NCBI GenBank assembly: GCA_030267965.1
Contig: BRYA01000478.1
Location: 1-39,550 of the forward strand
DNA from: Triparma columacea
Lineage: Eukaryota; Sar; Bolidophyceae; Parmales; Triparmaceae
DNA length: 39,550 nt
Direction of reading: 5' to 3'
Position numbers and translations under genes: made by a program
The notes under the pieces: generated by a model
What the model was told of the DNA's origin: nothing
Database searches by the model: none
What the model saw: only the letters and a program-made list of their open reading frames with translations
Part shown: in pieces, positions 19,139 to 29,198 of the stretch
Numbering within the stretch: position 1 is the first letter of the stretch
How the letters are laid out: each line of letters opens with the position of its first letter

Positions 19139-19990
19139 TTGATTCGTAAGCTGGACGACAAGGGGCAGCGGAGTGAAGTGTGTGAGAGGCGGAGAAGAAG
19201 TTTAATAATAATGTCAAACACGTCAATAGCGCAATTTTGGTGGTGTGATTGACGAAGAGCAAGGGAGAGGGATTGTGTCGGATGGAGTGGTGGATTTTTA
19301 GTGGTTGATACACGGTTAAGGACAAACCGTCTTGTAGAAAGTGTTGACATAGGTTACACTGAGCCATGGAGGCGACAGGATGACCGAAAGAGACCCTGTC
19401 ATAGGCTGGAAGGAGTTTGGCCTGGCGAGATGACGCCTCAAGGAGAGGGGAAATAACTTGAAGTTGGACGTGAATAGGAGATAAAAATCAACGAGAGGAC
19501 ATAATACAACTGGTGAAAGCATTGAAAAGGGTCGTCATTGTCATTGTTGTCCTCATACCTTAAAGAAAGCTATATAACTGGAAATATTGGACTCTTTTCG
19601 GGTCCGGGTCAAAGTCCCAGAGACAGTCTCAAAAAGACCAACCTGGGGGTCACGCTTGTCTCCCCCAAAATAACCTGTCACACTCACACTTGTATCAACA
19701 ACACTTAACAAGTTAAGACAGGAACCAAATGAATTAAGTGAGGGCGAGCGGAACAAGCTCGCACGAATCCTCCTTGGCATCTTATCCTCACAACGAGGCC
19801 AATCTGTGCCCAAGTCATTATCAGAAGATGCCCAGAAGCACATAAATGGTGCGTGGCCATCTGAATGCAATATTAAGGGGGACACATCATCAAATTGAAA
19901 TTGAAATTGATCGATGGTGGACGCAAGCCAGGAACAGCAAAATCTGTGTAATAACAGATTTAGTGACTGCTTGTTGTTCTGATCTTTTAG
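19139..19990. other. Intergenic region, no firm gene
   Basis: This 850-bp stretch lies upstream of the unrecognised leftward gene and of the GILT fragment. It has no clear splice-supported gene. A minus-strand open frame at 19553-19885 (about 110 codons from a GTG, with an internal ATG) ends in AAG followed by GTATGAG, which could be a splice donor. I do not recognise its product, so it may be chance or a decayed exon. I looked on the plus strand for an exon carrying the CxxC active site expected upstream of the GILT fragment and saw none. Confidence 0.4.
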
Positions 19991-20569
19991 GGTTATCCGT
20001 CGCCTGTTGGCGTCGACTCCCCCCCGGATGGTTGCTTCGACGTTGACAACCTAGTCTGCCAGCACGGGGACGACGAGTGCACTGGAAACGTGATCGAGAC
20101 CTGCGTCAAGAGCTTGAAGCCCGACTTCGCAGACTATATGGCGTTCAACTACTGCTACGAGGCCTCCTTCCCCCCCTCCTCCTCCCAGCTTGCCGCTTGC
20201 GCTGAGGCGGCGGGACTTTCCACAGACGATACTGACGCCTGCACGTCAGACGAAGACCTCGTCGCTTCCCTGCAGCAGTCCGAGGGATACAAGGCCGCCC
20301 AGGCCCTCATCCCTGGAACTCCCACCCTCATCATGTCAGGAGAGTCTATCTCCGTAACGAGGCTAAGCCCTCTCCTCAAGCAGGTCTGCGCAGAGTTCCA
20401 GAACCTCAACCCCGGAGTGGATGCCCCCGCCTGCGGTCTCGCTCCGTGGGTCCGTCTCTGCCGCCTAATTTTGCCGCAACCTTGCTATCTCGAAATGACA
20501 AAACTCGAACCCCTCCTTCTGATAATGACGGAGGCCCACGAAAAGGTGGACCTCCCGAGAACGGAATAG
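19991..20569 (+). pseudogene. GILT-family thiol reductase fragment lacking its 5' part
   Basis: The frame opens right after TTTTAG at 19990, which could be a splice acceptor, and has no usable ATG before the conserved region. It contains CQHGDDECTGNVIETC, an exact match to the GILT signature CQHG-x2-EC-x2-N-x4-C. Conserved cysteines follow, then a region that ends with LLKQVCAEFQNLNPGVDAPACG, resembling the family's C terminus. GILT enzymes reduce protein disulfides in lysosomes or the secretory route, but the catalytic CxxC that should lie upstream is missing. After PACGLA about 40 further codons run to a TAG at 20567 and do not look like GILT. The catalase-peroxidase fragment follows in the same frame. 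I read this as a truncated or chimeric remnant, unless an undetected first exon supplies the active site. Confidence 0.75.
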
Positions 20570-20818
<249 letters not shown>

Positions 20819-20878
20819 GTATGGGTGGTTATTGATGAGTGGGGATGGGAATATAATATAGTGGGGGGAGACGGCGTT
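20819..20878 (+). repeat. Dispersed copy of the 17.0-kb 3'-flank sequence
   Basis: The sequence from GTATGGGTGGTTATTGAT through a TATA-rich stretch and a G-run to CGGCGTT closely matches 17023-17076, differing by a few small gaps and substitutions. In both places it follows the stop codon or last codons of a coding segment on the plus strand. Confidence 0.8.
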
Positions 20879-20943
20879 CGTGGTGGAAAAATACAAAAGG
20901 AGTTGAAATGGGATTTATTTTTATGGCTTGTTTTGAATTACCG

Positions 20944-22140
20944 CTATCCGTTGCGAAGGTTGAAGTACTCTCTCAAAATCTCGTAGACTCCAAACATTGT
21001 CCCAACGAAGGGGACCACCTTGAGTAGCTCGGGGGTTATCCCCCTGTACAGCCCCAGGGTCCCCTCGATCCTAATAATCCTATTGATGTGTTCAAGGGCC
21101 CCAAGCCTCTTCGAAGGGTCGACGTACTGCGACTGTATCTGCAGCCTCCGGCGAGTAACGTCGACGGGGTAAGTAACCAGGGCCGTTAAGCCTCCAGCAA
21201 ACGCGCCTATTCCAAGCGTCGCTAGCGCATTGAGTGACATGTGCCCGTTTGAGTCTGTGGGGGTGGTGGGGGGCGGAAGCAGGCAGGGGGGCTTAGGGGG
21301 GTGAAGGGCCACGAAAATAGCGTGACGGGCAACGAAATAGCGGACAAGATCTCCGCCGCCGCCGCCTCTCGTCCCCTCTCTCCCTCACTCACCTATCCTC
21401 CTGAAATTGTTGAAACGCTCATCATCAAGAACGTACTCCTTGAGGCTCCCATAGACCATGTACGATATGCTGAAGCTCGGCACCGCCACGCACAGCGTCG
21501 TCCCCAGCCCTTCGTATAGTCCGAAGACCCCCTCCTTCTGTATGATCTTTACAAAGGCGTGGGTTATGCCCTTGTAGGCCTGGGGAGTCGCGGGCTGCTG
21601 GGTGGTGAGGCGCGTGCGGATGAGGTCGAGGGGGTAGCAGAAGATGACGGCGCTGCTACCGGCGGTGGCACCGGCGAGGAACCGACGGCCGGCGCTCCAG
21701 CAGCTGCCCTCATCCTCCCCGAACCTCTCGAGGCTGACGAACGCCTTCTCGTAGACGAAGAAGTTTATGGCAGAGTAGGGGAACCTGTGAAGGCAGCTCG
21801 TCCCGTTGCCCCTCCAGAACGCCAACGGCCCCTCCCTCTGTATGATCTTCTTCCCTGCGTCCAGCACCCCCTCAGCATAATTTGGATTCACCTTGCCCTT
21901 TGTCGACACTAAGGAGTGGACTTGGTATAGCATGGCTATTCTACTCAGGGGGGCTGTAACTGTCTTGGCGCAAGCCCCTGCTATGCCTCCGCAAAATAGC
22001 TGCTTGAGCCATATTGTCGAGTAGGAATCATTGCTTGATGATGTTGCTAGGGTGTTTGGAGGAAGGCGAAGGCCGGCATGTGTGATACTTTTATTGGCAG
22101 TATTGGCGACGGTTTGGTATGTTCTATCTTGGTTTGACAT
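20944..22140 (-). CDS. Mitochondrial carrier (SLC25) family protein
   Basis: Two exons, complement(20944-21254, 21393-22140), give 352 residues with a 138-bp intron (GTGAGT...CCACAG). All three carrier repeats are present. Repeat 1 has the signature APLSRIAML, with Ser in place of the usual Asp/Glu. Repeat 2 has YPLDLIRTRL and repeat 3 has YPVDVTRRRL. Each repeat has its second-half G-x-x-x-[FY]-[WY]-[RKE]-G motif (AFWRGNG, GLYEGLG, GLYRGIT). Six transmembrane helices are expected in the inner mitochondrial membrane. The first repeat, with FWRGNG...RFPYSAINFFVYE, is like the CoA/ADP/ATP-Mg-phosphate branch, so a nucleotide or cofactor substrate is plausible but unproven. The N-terminal 40 residues are polar. 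Confidence 0.93.
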
Positions 22141-22305
22141 TCTAATTGTTTTGTCCGACGACGGAGGAAGGTCAATTGATGGGGGGGTGGGTAAATTTAG
22201 TTGTGGGCTACTATGAAGCTTTTAATTGGGCTTAAGATGAATAGAATAGTCAAAATGATGTCTGGAGCGCTAAGAAATGGGGGCTTAAGATCCCACTGGT
22301 AAATC

Positions 22306-22311
22306 TATAAA
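22306..22311 (+). promoter_or_regulatory. TATA-like box
   Basis: TATAAA lies 88 bp upstream of the chosen ATG (22399) of the small capping-protein-interacting-like ORF, and only 16 bp upstream of an alternative ATG at 22327. This spacing favours the downstream ATG as the start. The assignment is by motif alone. Confidence 0.3.
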
Positions 22312-22398
22312 GGAGGTGGGGCAAAAATGGGAGAGGAGGGGTTGATCGAAGGAGAAGACGTTTTGGGTTTCTCAAATTATCCTACAAATATACCCAAT

Positions 22399-22707
22399 AT
22401 GTCCTCAATAAAGGATAGAATTGCCAAACTAAACGCCTCAAGCAAGTCCTCCAACCAGCTTCCCAGTAAGCAACAGCGACCTGTAAGTAAGCTGCCCCCT
22501 TCCCTGCACCTCGGAATGATTGGAAAAGCTCCCCGCCCTCCCTTCTGCCCTCCCCCCACCCGCCTTCCACCGTACGAGGGAGTTGAGGAACCGGTGCAAC
22601 GTGCCACTGCGAACCACATCCTCGAGCGACCTAAAATTGGAAAGGGGAAGAGAAGGAGACCGAAACAAAAACCCTGTTTTTTCACCAAACTTGAGGGGCT
22701 GGCGTAA
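22399..22707 (+). CDS. Small protein with IKDRIA motif and basic CPI-like tail
   Basis: The ORF gives 102 residues from the ATG at 22399; an in-frame ATG at 22327 would add 24. It opens MSSIKDRIAKLNASS, the same helix motif that opens and recurs in the 871-residue FAM21/CAPZIP-like protein at 6729-9535. It ends with a basic segment, ERPKIGKGKRRRPKQKP, resembling the RPK...RR-x-P half of a capping-protein-interaction motif. The middle is Pro-rich (possible SH3 ligands). A strong donor-like GTAAGTAAG at 22483 leaves open a splice with a first exon of 28 codons, but I found no convincing acceptor before the convergent gene at 22753. It could be a true small gene or a decayed fragment of a larger relative. 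Confidence 0.5.
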   Translation: MSSIKDRIAKLNASSKSSNQLPSKQQRPVSKLPPSLHLGMIGKAPRPPFCPPPTRLPPYEGVEEPVQRATANHILERPKIGKGKRRRPKQKPCFFTKLEGLA

Positions 22708-22752
22708 TGTGAAGCAAAAGCATCGACCTGTTCTCTAAAACATCATCTATCC

Positions 22753-24196
22753 TTAATCCTCGTCGAAAGAATCGTCGCTCTCTACCCCCTCCCCCCCTTC
22801 CCCTCCCTCCCCCTCTAACCTCCTCCAGAACTCCCCAACGGCCTGTTCCATGACCCCCCCCACTAGTCCCGCACAGACGTGGCTGCACCCCACCTCCGTG
22901 ACCCTAACGTCCCACCCCTGTCCCTTAAGTTTCTCCCCCACCTCCCTCCCCCCGTCGAACATGACGTCCCCCCTCGCCAGGACCATGTCGACCTTGACGT
23001 CTTCTGCGCCCTCCCCCCTCTCCCCGAGCCCCCCCGTGAACACCTCGCCCCAGCCCTCGTCCTTGGCTTGCTCCCAGCACCACTCTATCCACTCCCCCGG
23101 CGCCGTCCTGGCGTACATGTTATCAACCTCGCTCCTCCTCCCCTCCCCCACCGGCGTCATCATGTCGTGGGACCAGACCCCGTCCACCTTCAACCCCCCC
23201 ACCCCCCCCGCCACCATGTCCCTCGCCGCCGCCATCCCCAGGTACGCCCCCGCCGAAATCCCCGCCACGACCAGGCTCTTGTGTACCCCTTCGTCCCAGA
23301 CCTCCGCAGCCACAGCCTTAACCTCCTCCCTCATCCCTGAAACCTTGGAAGAGGGGGCGAGACTGTAGTCGACGCTGACGTATACGACGTCCCTCTTCTT
23401 GGGGAGCATGCCGGAACCGCCACTGGAGCTGTTGGTGTAGGTTATGAAGTCTACCAGGCTCGCGTCCTTGTGGCTTCCTGTGGTTAGGCCCCCGCCGTGA
23501 AGCCAGATTACCAAATGCTTGGGTGGGGGGGGGGGGGGAGGGACGGTGTTTATGTGCAATGGAGGGGGGTTAGGGGAGGAGGGGGGCGGGGGGCGTGGTC
23601 GTCACCTTGTCGATCTCTTGCTTTTCGCTTACCTTTTTCCCTCCCTTCTCCCCCCCCTCCCCCTCTTCCGTGTATCCCGCCTTGACGTACCCAACCTTCC
23701 TCCCCCCCCCCACCCCCCTCCCCTTCCCCTTCCCCTTCCCCCCCACCATGATTGACCCCTCGGAGACCTCCAAACCCAGTCTCTCAACACCTGAGTTCCA
23801 ACCCATCTCACTGAGGAACTTCACCTTCTCCCTGATACCTTCAACGTCCCCTCTCACCATGTCGCCGACCGGTAGGATCAACGGGAAGATCCACTGCACC
23901 AGCCCGTCCGTAAAGCTTGTGTTGGGGTTCCAAAGCACAGGGTATCCTCCCCCTCGTCCCTTCTTCCTCGGTCTGCATGGGTAGTTCCACATCTTATACA
24001 TCGCCACCACAATAAATGCGAGGCAAAACGTTACCACGGACATCGCCAAAGGCCTCAGCCAAGGAGGGAGGGGGTAGGTGTGGGTCTCATTGGACTTGGA
24101 AGCAGCGCCGAGAGAGGCATAGTTGGTCTTCACTTCAGAGAGGGCTGAGGTAATTAAGGAGGGGTTCAGGAAATTTACTTTATCCTTAAGACCCAT
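22753..24196 (-). CDS. Membrane-anchored alpha/beta hydrolase (HSL/esterase type)
   Basis: Two exons, complement(22753-23517, 23633-24196), give 442 residues. The 115-bp intron starts GTAAGC and ends in a long C-run plus CCCAAG. The phase-0 junction joins GGKK to HLVIWLHGGGLTTGS. Residues about 47-70 are a transmembrane helix (LAMSVVTFCLAFIVVAMYKM). The hydrolase domain (about 189-430) has the HGGG oxyanion motif, the nucleophile elbow GISAGAYLG (HSL family G-x-S-x-G), a likely acid in LARGDVMFDGG and a likely His in VGCSHVCAG, so the triad appears complete. It probably hydrolyses a lipid or short acyl ester on the cytosolic or lumenal face of a membrane. The C terminus is an acidic Glu/Gly-rich tail. 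Confidence 0.85.
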
Positions 24197-24726
24197 TTAG
24201 GTCGGATGGGGATATTTTGGGGGGGCTAGCAGAGGTGGTAAAGAGGGATGGGGGGGAGGAGAGAAAGAAGAAAATGGCTTTTATGCAGATTCCTATTCAC
24301 GCTGGTCTCGTCGCGGATTTTCCGGGGCTATTTTTTTTTATTGAAAACGGAGGTCGAGAAGCCGTCAAAAATGCGCAGCGACGTCAAAACGTCGCCGCAG
24401 GCGCTAATTGAGAATAGAGGGGATGTTCGGAATATGACATGATATATCTGCCGTCAGCCAATGCTCCATCCACTTCCAAGCAGCAATCCTCCCTTCGTCC
24501 GCCACAAAATCCTTGACCTTCTAGCTCTCCCTCATTCTCTTTATGATGTCAACGTAAGTGTACGCAGGGCCTTTACTATCCCCCTGGTTGGGCGTACCTT
24601 GCTGTTGTTTCATGGCTAATTTCCCTCGCCATTAGGATGAGACCTACAGCGACTCCCTTGGTCTCGTGTCGAAACCCCCTTACTTTTTCTTATTCTATCC
24701 TCCCCCTCCCCCCCCCCCATCTCCCT
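24197..24726. other. Intergenic region between two leftward genes
   Basis: The stretch lies between the hydrolase start and the Kelch gene end. It should carry the hydrolase promoter. Positions 24404-24613 on the minus strand hold a decayed-looking coding fragment, annotated separately. The rest shows no open frame with coding character. Confidence 0.5.
24404..24613 (-). pseudogene. Possible decayed coding fragment with in-frame stop
   Basis: From the ATG at 24613 the minus strand reads MKQQQGTPNQGDSKGPAYTY, then VDIIKRMRES. It then meets TAG (24523-24521) and resumes in the same frame with KVKDFVADEGRIAAWKWMEH and WLTADIS, up to a TAG at 24406. The post-stop segment has the amphipathic, Trp-containing look of real protein, somewhat like the last helices of glutathione S-transferase-type folds. 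That likeness is weak. It may be a pseudogene tail or a 30-codon small ORF followed by chance sequence. Confidence 0.3.
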
Positions 24727-26073
24727 TCACTCAATCCTGATTTTATGAACATCCGCAAGGTCGTTAAACGGGTTAACTCCCCCCACCACAAGTATATCCT
24801 CCCCCACCCCCACCACCGCGTGTCCGAACCTGATAACCGGTGCCCCCTCCACCTCCAGGACCTTCCAAACCCCCATCTCCAGGTCCAGTACCATTGCCGT
24901 GTCGTACATGACCTCTCCCCCATCGTAGCCTCCCCAATACACCAGAACCTTGCCCCCACGGACAGTCCCTGCCCCACCGGCGCAGCGTTTCTCGGGTGGT
25001 TTCGTAAGCTCGCACCACTCCCCCCCCATCCCGTCCTCCGATATAAGGAACCTCCAGCAGTCCCTTAAAACCTCCCCCGTCTCTGTATGTCTTCCCCCAA
25101 CAACCACGAATCCCCCTTCCACCGATACGCATGAATGCATCTCCCTACTCTTGGGTGTTGCCCCTTCCACCCTCGCTTCCTTCCACCCTTTTCCAATTTC
25201 GAATATCCAAACATCACCATAAGTTCTAGTTTCCCCCGCCCCTCCATAAAGCCATCCTTTCCCTCCCCACTCTACCATCTGTGCCCCATTCCTACCACCC
25301 TCAGGCTTGTCCCCAACGTCCTTCCATTCCCCATTCTCTAATAAGTAAGTCCCCTCAGAGAGTGTAGCGTGTCCGTCCTCTATTTTAACCCCACCCGTAA
25401 CAAGTACCCTCCCCTCCCCTAACCCCGTTGCTGCATGACCGTTAATCATGGGTAGTATATCCCTCCCTTTCCACCCCTCCCCCTTGATCCATTTATCGTT
25501 AGTAACGTTGAATGTAATATCCTCGAACCCGTAACATTCACCAGACCTACTTGCACCACCGAGGAGAAGGAGGTGGGTGGGGGTAAGGGGGGTTAGGGTG
25601 AAACCACCACGGGGAGGGAAGGGAGCGGATGCTGAGGTGCTTACGCATCTACTTGAGGCGGTTAAGGGAAGTGGGGAGGTGGTGGAGGGGTCCTTTAGGT
25701 TCTTCTTTTTCTTCTTCTTTTTCTTCTTCTTGCTGTTCTTCTTCTTGTCGTCGTCGTCGTCTGCGGATGCTGATGCGCGGGAACTCCCTTCGACGGTCTT
25801 CTCAACGACCCCACCGCTCATCAGGTCAACCTCCTGAATTACTCCCATCCTCTTATCTCCTACCTCTACTCCCTCCTCAACAACATCGTCATCATCATCC
25901 TCCCCGCTGCTGTTGCTGCTGGTGCTGTCGTTGTCTATGACACCCTGTTTTAACATGGCATTGTTGAGAGCTCTTATTTCTTCATCCTCAAACCTGAACG
26001 ATTCCTGCTGCTCTGGGGTGTCTATGATTTCCTCAATGTATACGTTTATACCGGAGTTTGCAAGCCCTGACAT
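24727..26073 (-). CDS. Kelch-repeat beta-propeller protein
   Basis: A single exon encodes 448 residues. Residues 1-145 are disordered, with acidic runs (GEDDDDDVVEEG, ADDDDDKKK) and a long poly-Lys run encoded by a TTC microsatellite near 25,700. From about residue 155 a propeller of about six Kelch repeats follows. Typical pieces are HLLLLGGASRSGECY, VLVTGGVKIEDG, GWLYGGAGETRTYGDVWIFE, GFVVVGGRHTETGEV, VLVYWGGYDGGEVMYD and ILVVGGVNPFNDL, each with a double-Gly turn and a following aromatic strand. There is no BTB, F-box or other added domain, so it is probably a protein-interaction scaffold; partner unknown. The acidic-then-basic N terminus could direct it to the nucleus. Confidence 0.88.
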   Translation of the reverse strand: MSGLANSGINVYIEEIIDTPEQQESFRFEDEEIRALNNAMLKQGVIDNDSTSSNSSGEDDDDDVVEEGVEVGDKRMGVIQEVDLMSGGVVEKTVEGSSRASASADDDDDKKKNSKKKKKKKKKKNLKDPSTTSPLPLTASSRCVSTSASAPFPPRGGFTLTPLTPTHLLLLGGASRSGECYGFEDITFNVTNDKWIKGEGWKGRDILPMINGHAATGLGEGRVLVTGGVKIEDGHATLSEGTYLLENGEWKDVGDKPEGGRNGAQMVEWGGKGWLYGGAGETRTYGDVWIFEIGKGWKEARVEGATPKSREMHSCVSVEGGFVVVGGRHTETGEVLRDCWRFLISEDGMGGEWCELTKPPEKRCAGGAGTVRGGKVLVYWGGYDGGEVMYDTAMVLDLEMGVWKVLEVEGAPVIRFGHAVVGVGEDILVVGGVNPFNDLADVHKIRIE

Positions 26074-27268
26074 CCTATTTGATTGGTGTGGGGGGGGGGG
26101 AGGGATGTGATTTTATGTTGATTTTGGGGAGATATTAAGAAATCAAAAATAAGGAGAAATTCAGAAATTCGAAAGAAATTATTCGGAACAAAAAGCTTTT
26201 CAATTTTGACTTAAATCATCATGACGATGTTAGGCAAAATCATCATGACGATGGTAGGCAAAACCGTCATGACGATTTTAGGTAAAATCACGTTTTGTCC
26301 TTATTCCTCCCTTTTTTCTCCTTCTCATTTCTTTTCTCCTTTTTTCGCCTTTTTGTTTTCTCGGATTTCTTTTTTTAAATCCATTCTTTCCGAATAAATA
26401 CTTCATTTTGTTGTATATTTAACCACCGCAAACATAAGTATATTTATACATACATACACTCAAACTTTAATCTATTAACAACGTTGTGTGTGTGAGAGTG
26501 AGGGAAATAATCCCCCTCCCCGAGACTCCTCTTCTGTTTAGCTCTCTTCTATTAGCTCCTCTCTCCTCTTAGTGCTCAAGCCGCCATCCTAATAATCTCT
26601 TCAACCTTCACCTCAACCCCTCCTCCACCCCCACAATGCTATCAATCCATATAATAAATAGATGTATAACATCACAATATCCAACTTCAATTAATCCTCC
26701 ATTAAAGTCTAAATATGCTCAAATATCCGCTAAAAACGGCAAGAAAAATAGAACACAAACAACGCCAATGATAGAGACGGAGGGGGGAGAGGAGGGAGCA
26801 AGATATACAATGAGTATTGGAGGGAGAATACGGACAAGATTTGCAACAACAACAACATCACAGGAGGAGGAGACTCGTATTCAGAATAGTGAGGGACGTC
26901 AAGAGGAGGAAGGACAGGCAGGTGAGGTTAGAGTAGACTAGGGTGGGTGACTGGGAGGGGGGAGGATTGTGGAATGTGTTGTCCAATGAAGAGATGACAA
27001 TGAAGAGATAATTACTGTATGTTACTCGCATCACGGACAATAATGCCAGCAAGTCAATACCAACTAAGTCAATGCCAGCAAGCCATAAATGGATGCCAAA
27101 CGAGAACATTCTGAGGAGCAAACGAACCCCCACAACTTCCCCCCTAACCCTTCCCCCCTCCCCCCACTCCCAGCCTCCCTTTCCAGTCTACACACCTCCC
27201 AATACCTCCATCTATCCCTCCTTCCCCCCTCCCCCACTTCCCCCTACAACGCTAAGTCAACAATAGCC
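26074..27268. other. 1.2-kb intergenic region with short repeats
   Basis: This is the largest gene-free gap in the window, between the Kelch gene start (leftward) and the AMBRA1-like gene start (rightward), so both promoters lie here. It contains a 24-bp tandem repeat (26213-26292), AT-rich DNA around 26,360-26,460, a 14-bp tandem pair (CAATGAAGAGATGA) near 26,984-27,010, and a short repeated AATGCCAGCAAG at about 27,040-27,080. A plus-strand frame at 26636-26941 has no recognisable content and is not called. Confidence 0.55.
26213..26292. repeat. 24-bp tandem repeat with palindromic core
   Basis: Three units (26213-26235, 26236-26259, 26260-26283) and a partial fourth follow the pattern AAAATCATCATGACGATGTTAGGC. 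The third unit contains the perfect palindrome CGTCATGACG, and the others near-palindromic versions. It lies about 140 bp upstream of the Kelch gene ATG. Confidence 0.85.
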
Positions 27269-29125
27269 ATGTCAACCTCACCATTACTCCCAATATTCGC
27301 AACCACACACGGGGATCATACGGTTAAGGTTATTAGCACGGCGACTTTTAAGGTGGAGAAGGAACTTAAGGGACACCCTAGAACACCGTGGTGCGTCAAG
27401 GTGAGGAATCTTTTTGTTGGGGGGGAGGGGGGAATTGGGAGGTTTCGACAAGTCGCTTCTTCACACCGTTCCAACTAACTTTTTATCTTTTCTCGCTCAC
27501 TCTTTTCCCCTCCCCCCCCCCCCACACACACAACGAATAGTTCCACCCTACGAACCCCGACCTCCTAGCCTCCGGTTGTCTAGGCATGCAGGTCCGTATC
27601 TGGGATCTCCCCAGTAGTTCCACCCTCCGTATGGTGAAGCTTGAGAACCCCGTCATATCACTATCCTGGGAGTGGGGAGGATCGGGGGAAGGGGGGGGTT
27701 GTGGGGGTAGGATAGCGGCGGCGGTTGGGACTAAGGTTGAAATGTGGGATTGTGGGAATAATTTGAGGGTACAACATGAAAAGGTAAGGGAGGAGGGGAG
27801 GGAGGGGGTAACGAAACAAATATAAAACAACATGGAAACACAAAGTAAAACGTGAAACTCACACCAACACACACAGAACCACCCGATAAGAGCCGTGCGT
27901 TTCCTCCCCTCCGGTCGTCTCCTCCTAGCCGTCCAGTCTCCATCCTTCTACAAGACGGACCTTACCACCGGTAACCTCCTTCGTATAATCGGTCCCCCCT
28001 CTCCCTCCCTCCCCCCCAACTCAAAGATCCATCATACTTTTAGAGTAGGTGTATGGGAGGAGCTTGATAATAAATGGTTAGAAACGGGGGTAGTAGCAGA
28101 GAGAGCGGTGCTTTATAATGATGGGGGGATGGACGAGAGGGATGGGGAGGTTGTCTGTATTTGCGTTGATCATGAGGGTGCGAAAGAGATTGAAGATGAA
28201 GATGAAAGGGAACAGGAGGAGAGGTGAGGAGAGGAGAGATGAAAAACGAACGGAGGTTGGGAGGGGGGAGGGGGGTAGGGAAAGAACCTCACACTCATAA
28301 CACCCCCTTCCCCCCCCCCCCAACCAACCCCCACCCCTCCCCAAAAGTGTCTCGTCGCCTCTCCTTTCCGCTTCATCTCCACCTTCTATCACCCCCCTAA
28401 GCCCAGGGGAAGGGTTAGGTTTCCTAACCTCCAACCTCCAATTAACGACCCCCCCTAGAAGTTCACAAGCAGCAATACAACCAACGAACCCACCACCAAT
28501 GCCACACCTACCCCCCCCCGTTGAAGTCGGTACAGACATGACTTTAGCGACTTTAGCGACGAGCCCACCTCTAATAACCCGCGCCAAGAACCGTGATTTT
28601 AGCGGGAACTTCCTTAAGCGTCCATCCTCTGAAATAAACCCTTCACCCCTACCCGTAACCACGCACATATGTAGGGTACTCATACCACCATCACCAACAC
28701 CATACACAGACCTATACCCACCACCAGCCTCTTCTGCATCAAGCCCTACATTAAGCCCACATCCCGTTTCTCCCCTACCTCTTGGTATCGTTACCTGCCA
28801 AACCCGTATACCCTCCTCCGAGGCTCCTCTCGTAACCTGCGTAAAGTACGGTCCTGGCAAAACCGTGTCTCTCGGATACGGTGTCCGTCCCTCATGTGGG
28901 TCAGGTCATTCTGATGGTCATGCTGTATTTAAAGTGTTTGAGTTTGCGGGTAAAGGTATGAAAGAGGTGACGACTGTTAGGGATAAGGAGGACGATGTTA
29001 ATATCGGGATGGGGGTTGGGGAAGGGAGGAGAACGGGGTGGGCGTATGGAACGAAAAAAGGGGATGTTAGGGTATGGACAGGAGGGGATGAGGGAGAGGA
29101 AACAGAGCGAATTGATTTTGGTTAG
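27269..29125 (+). CDS. AMBRA1-like WD40 protein
   Basis: Four exons (27269-27400, 27541-27783, 27877-28223, 28348-29125) sum to 1500 nt and 499 residues with consistent phases. Introns are 140, 93 and 124 bp. Splicing joins GHPRTPWCVK to FHPTNPDLLASGCLGMQVRI followed by WDL, which matches the highly conserved first propeller blades of AMBRA1 (GH-RRTPWCVTFHPT). VEMWDC and HPIRAVRFLPSGRLLLAV follow. The C-terminal part (about 400-490) returns to WD40 strands (SSEAPLVTCVKYGPGKTVSL, KKGDVRVWTGG). In animals AMBRA1 is a substrate receptor of CUL4-DDB1 ubiquitin ligase, acting in autophagy and cyclin D turnover. The linker between the two WD40 parts is far shorter here than in the roughly 1300-residue human protein. 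An upstream in-frame ATG at 27089 would add a low-complexity Pro/Ser-rich stretch and is less likely. Confidence 0.82.
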
Positions 29126-29198
29126 CTCTTCGTTTACATCGAAAGAAAAGAATATTGTACTTTTTGGAAAGACACAAACCTACTACTGCCTCCGAGAC

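Noticed and set aside
19553..19885. Minus-strand frame of about 110 codons with a donor-like end
   Set aside because: It has a non-ATG start, an unrecognised product and no partner exon. It is noted in the gap description but not called as a gene.
26636..26941. Plus-strand 101-codon frame in the large intergenic gap
   Set aside because: The composition is low-complexity and polar, with no splice or family support. It lies in a region of short repeats.
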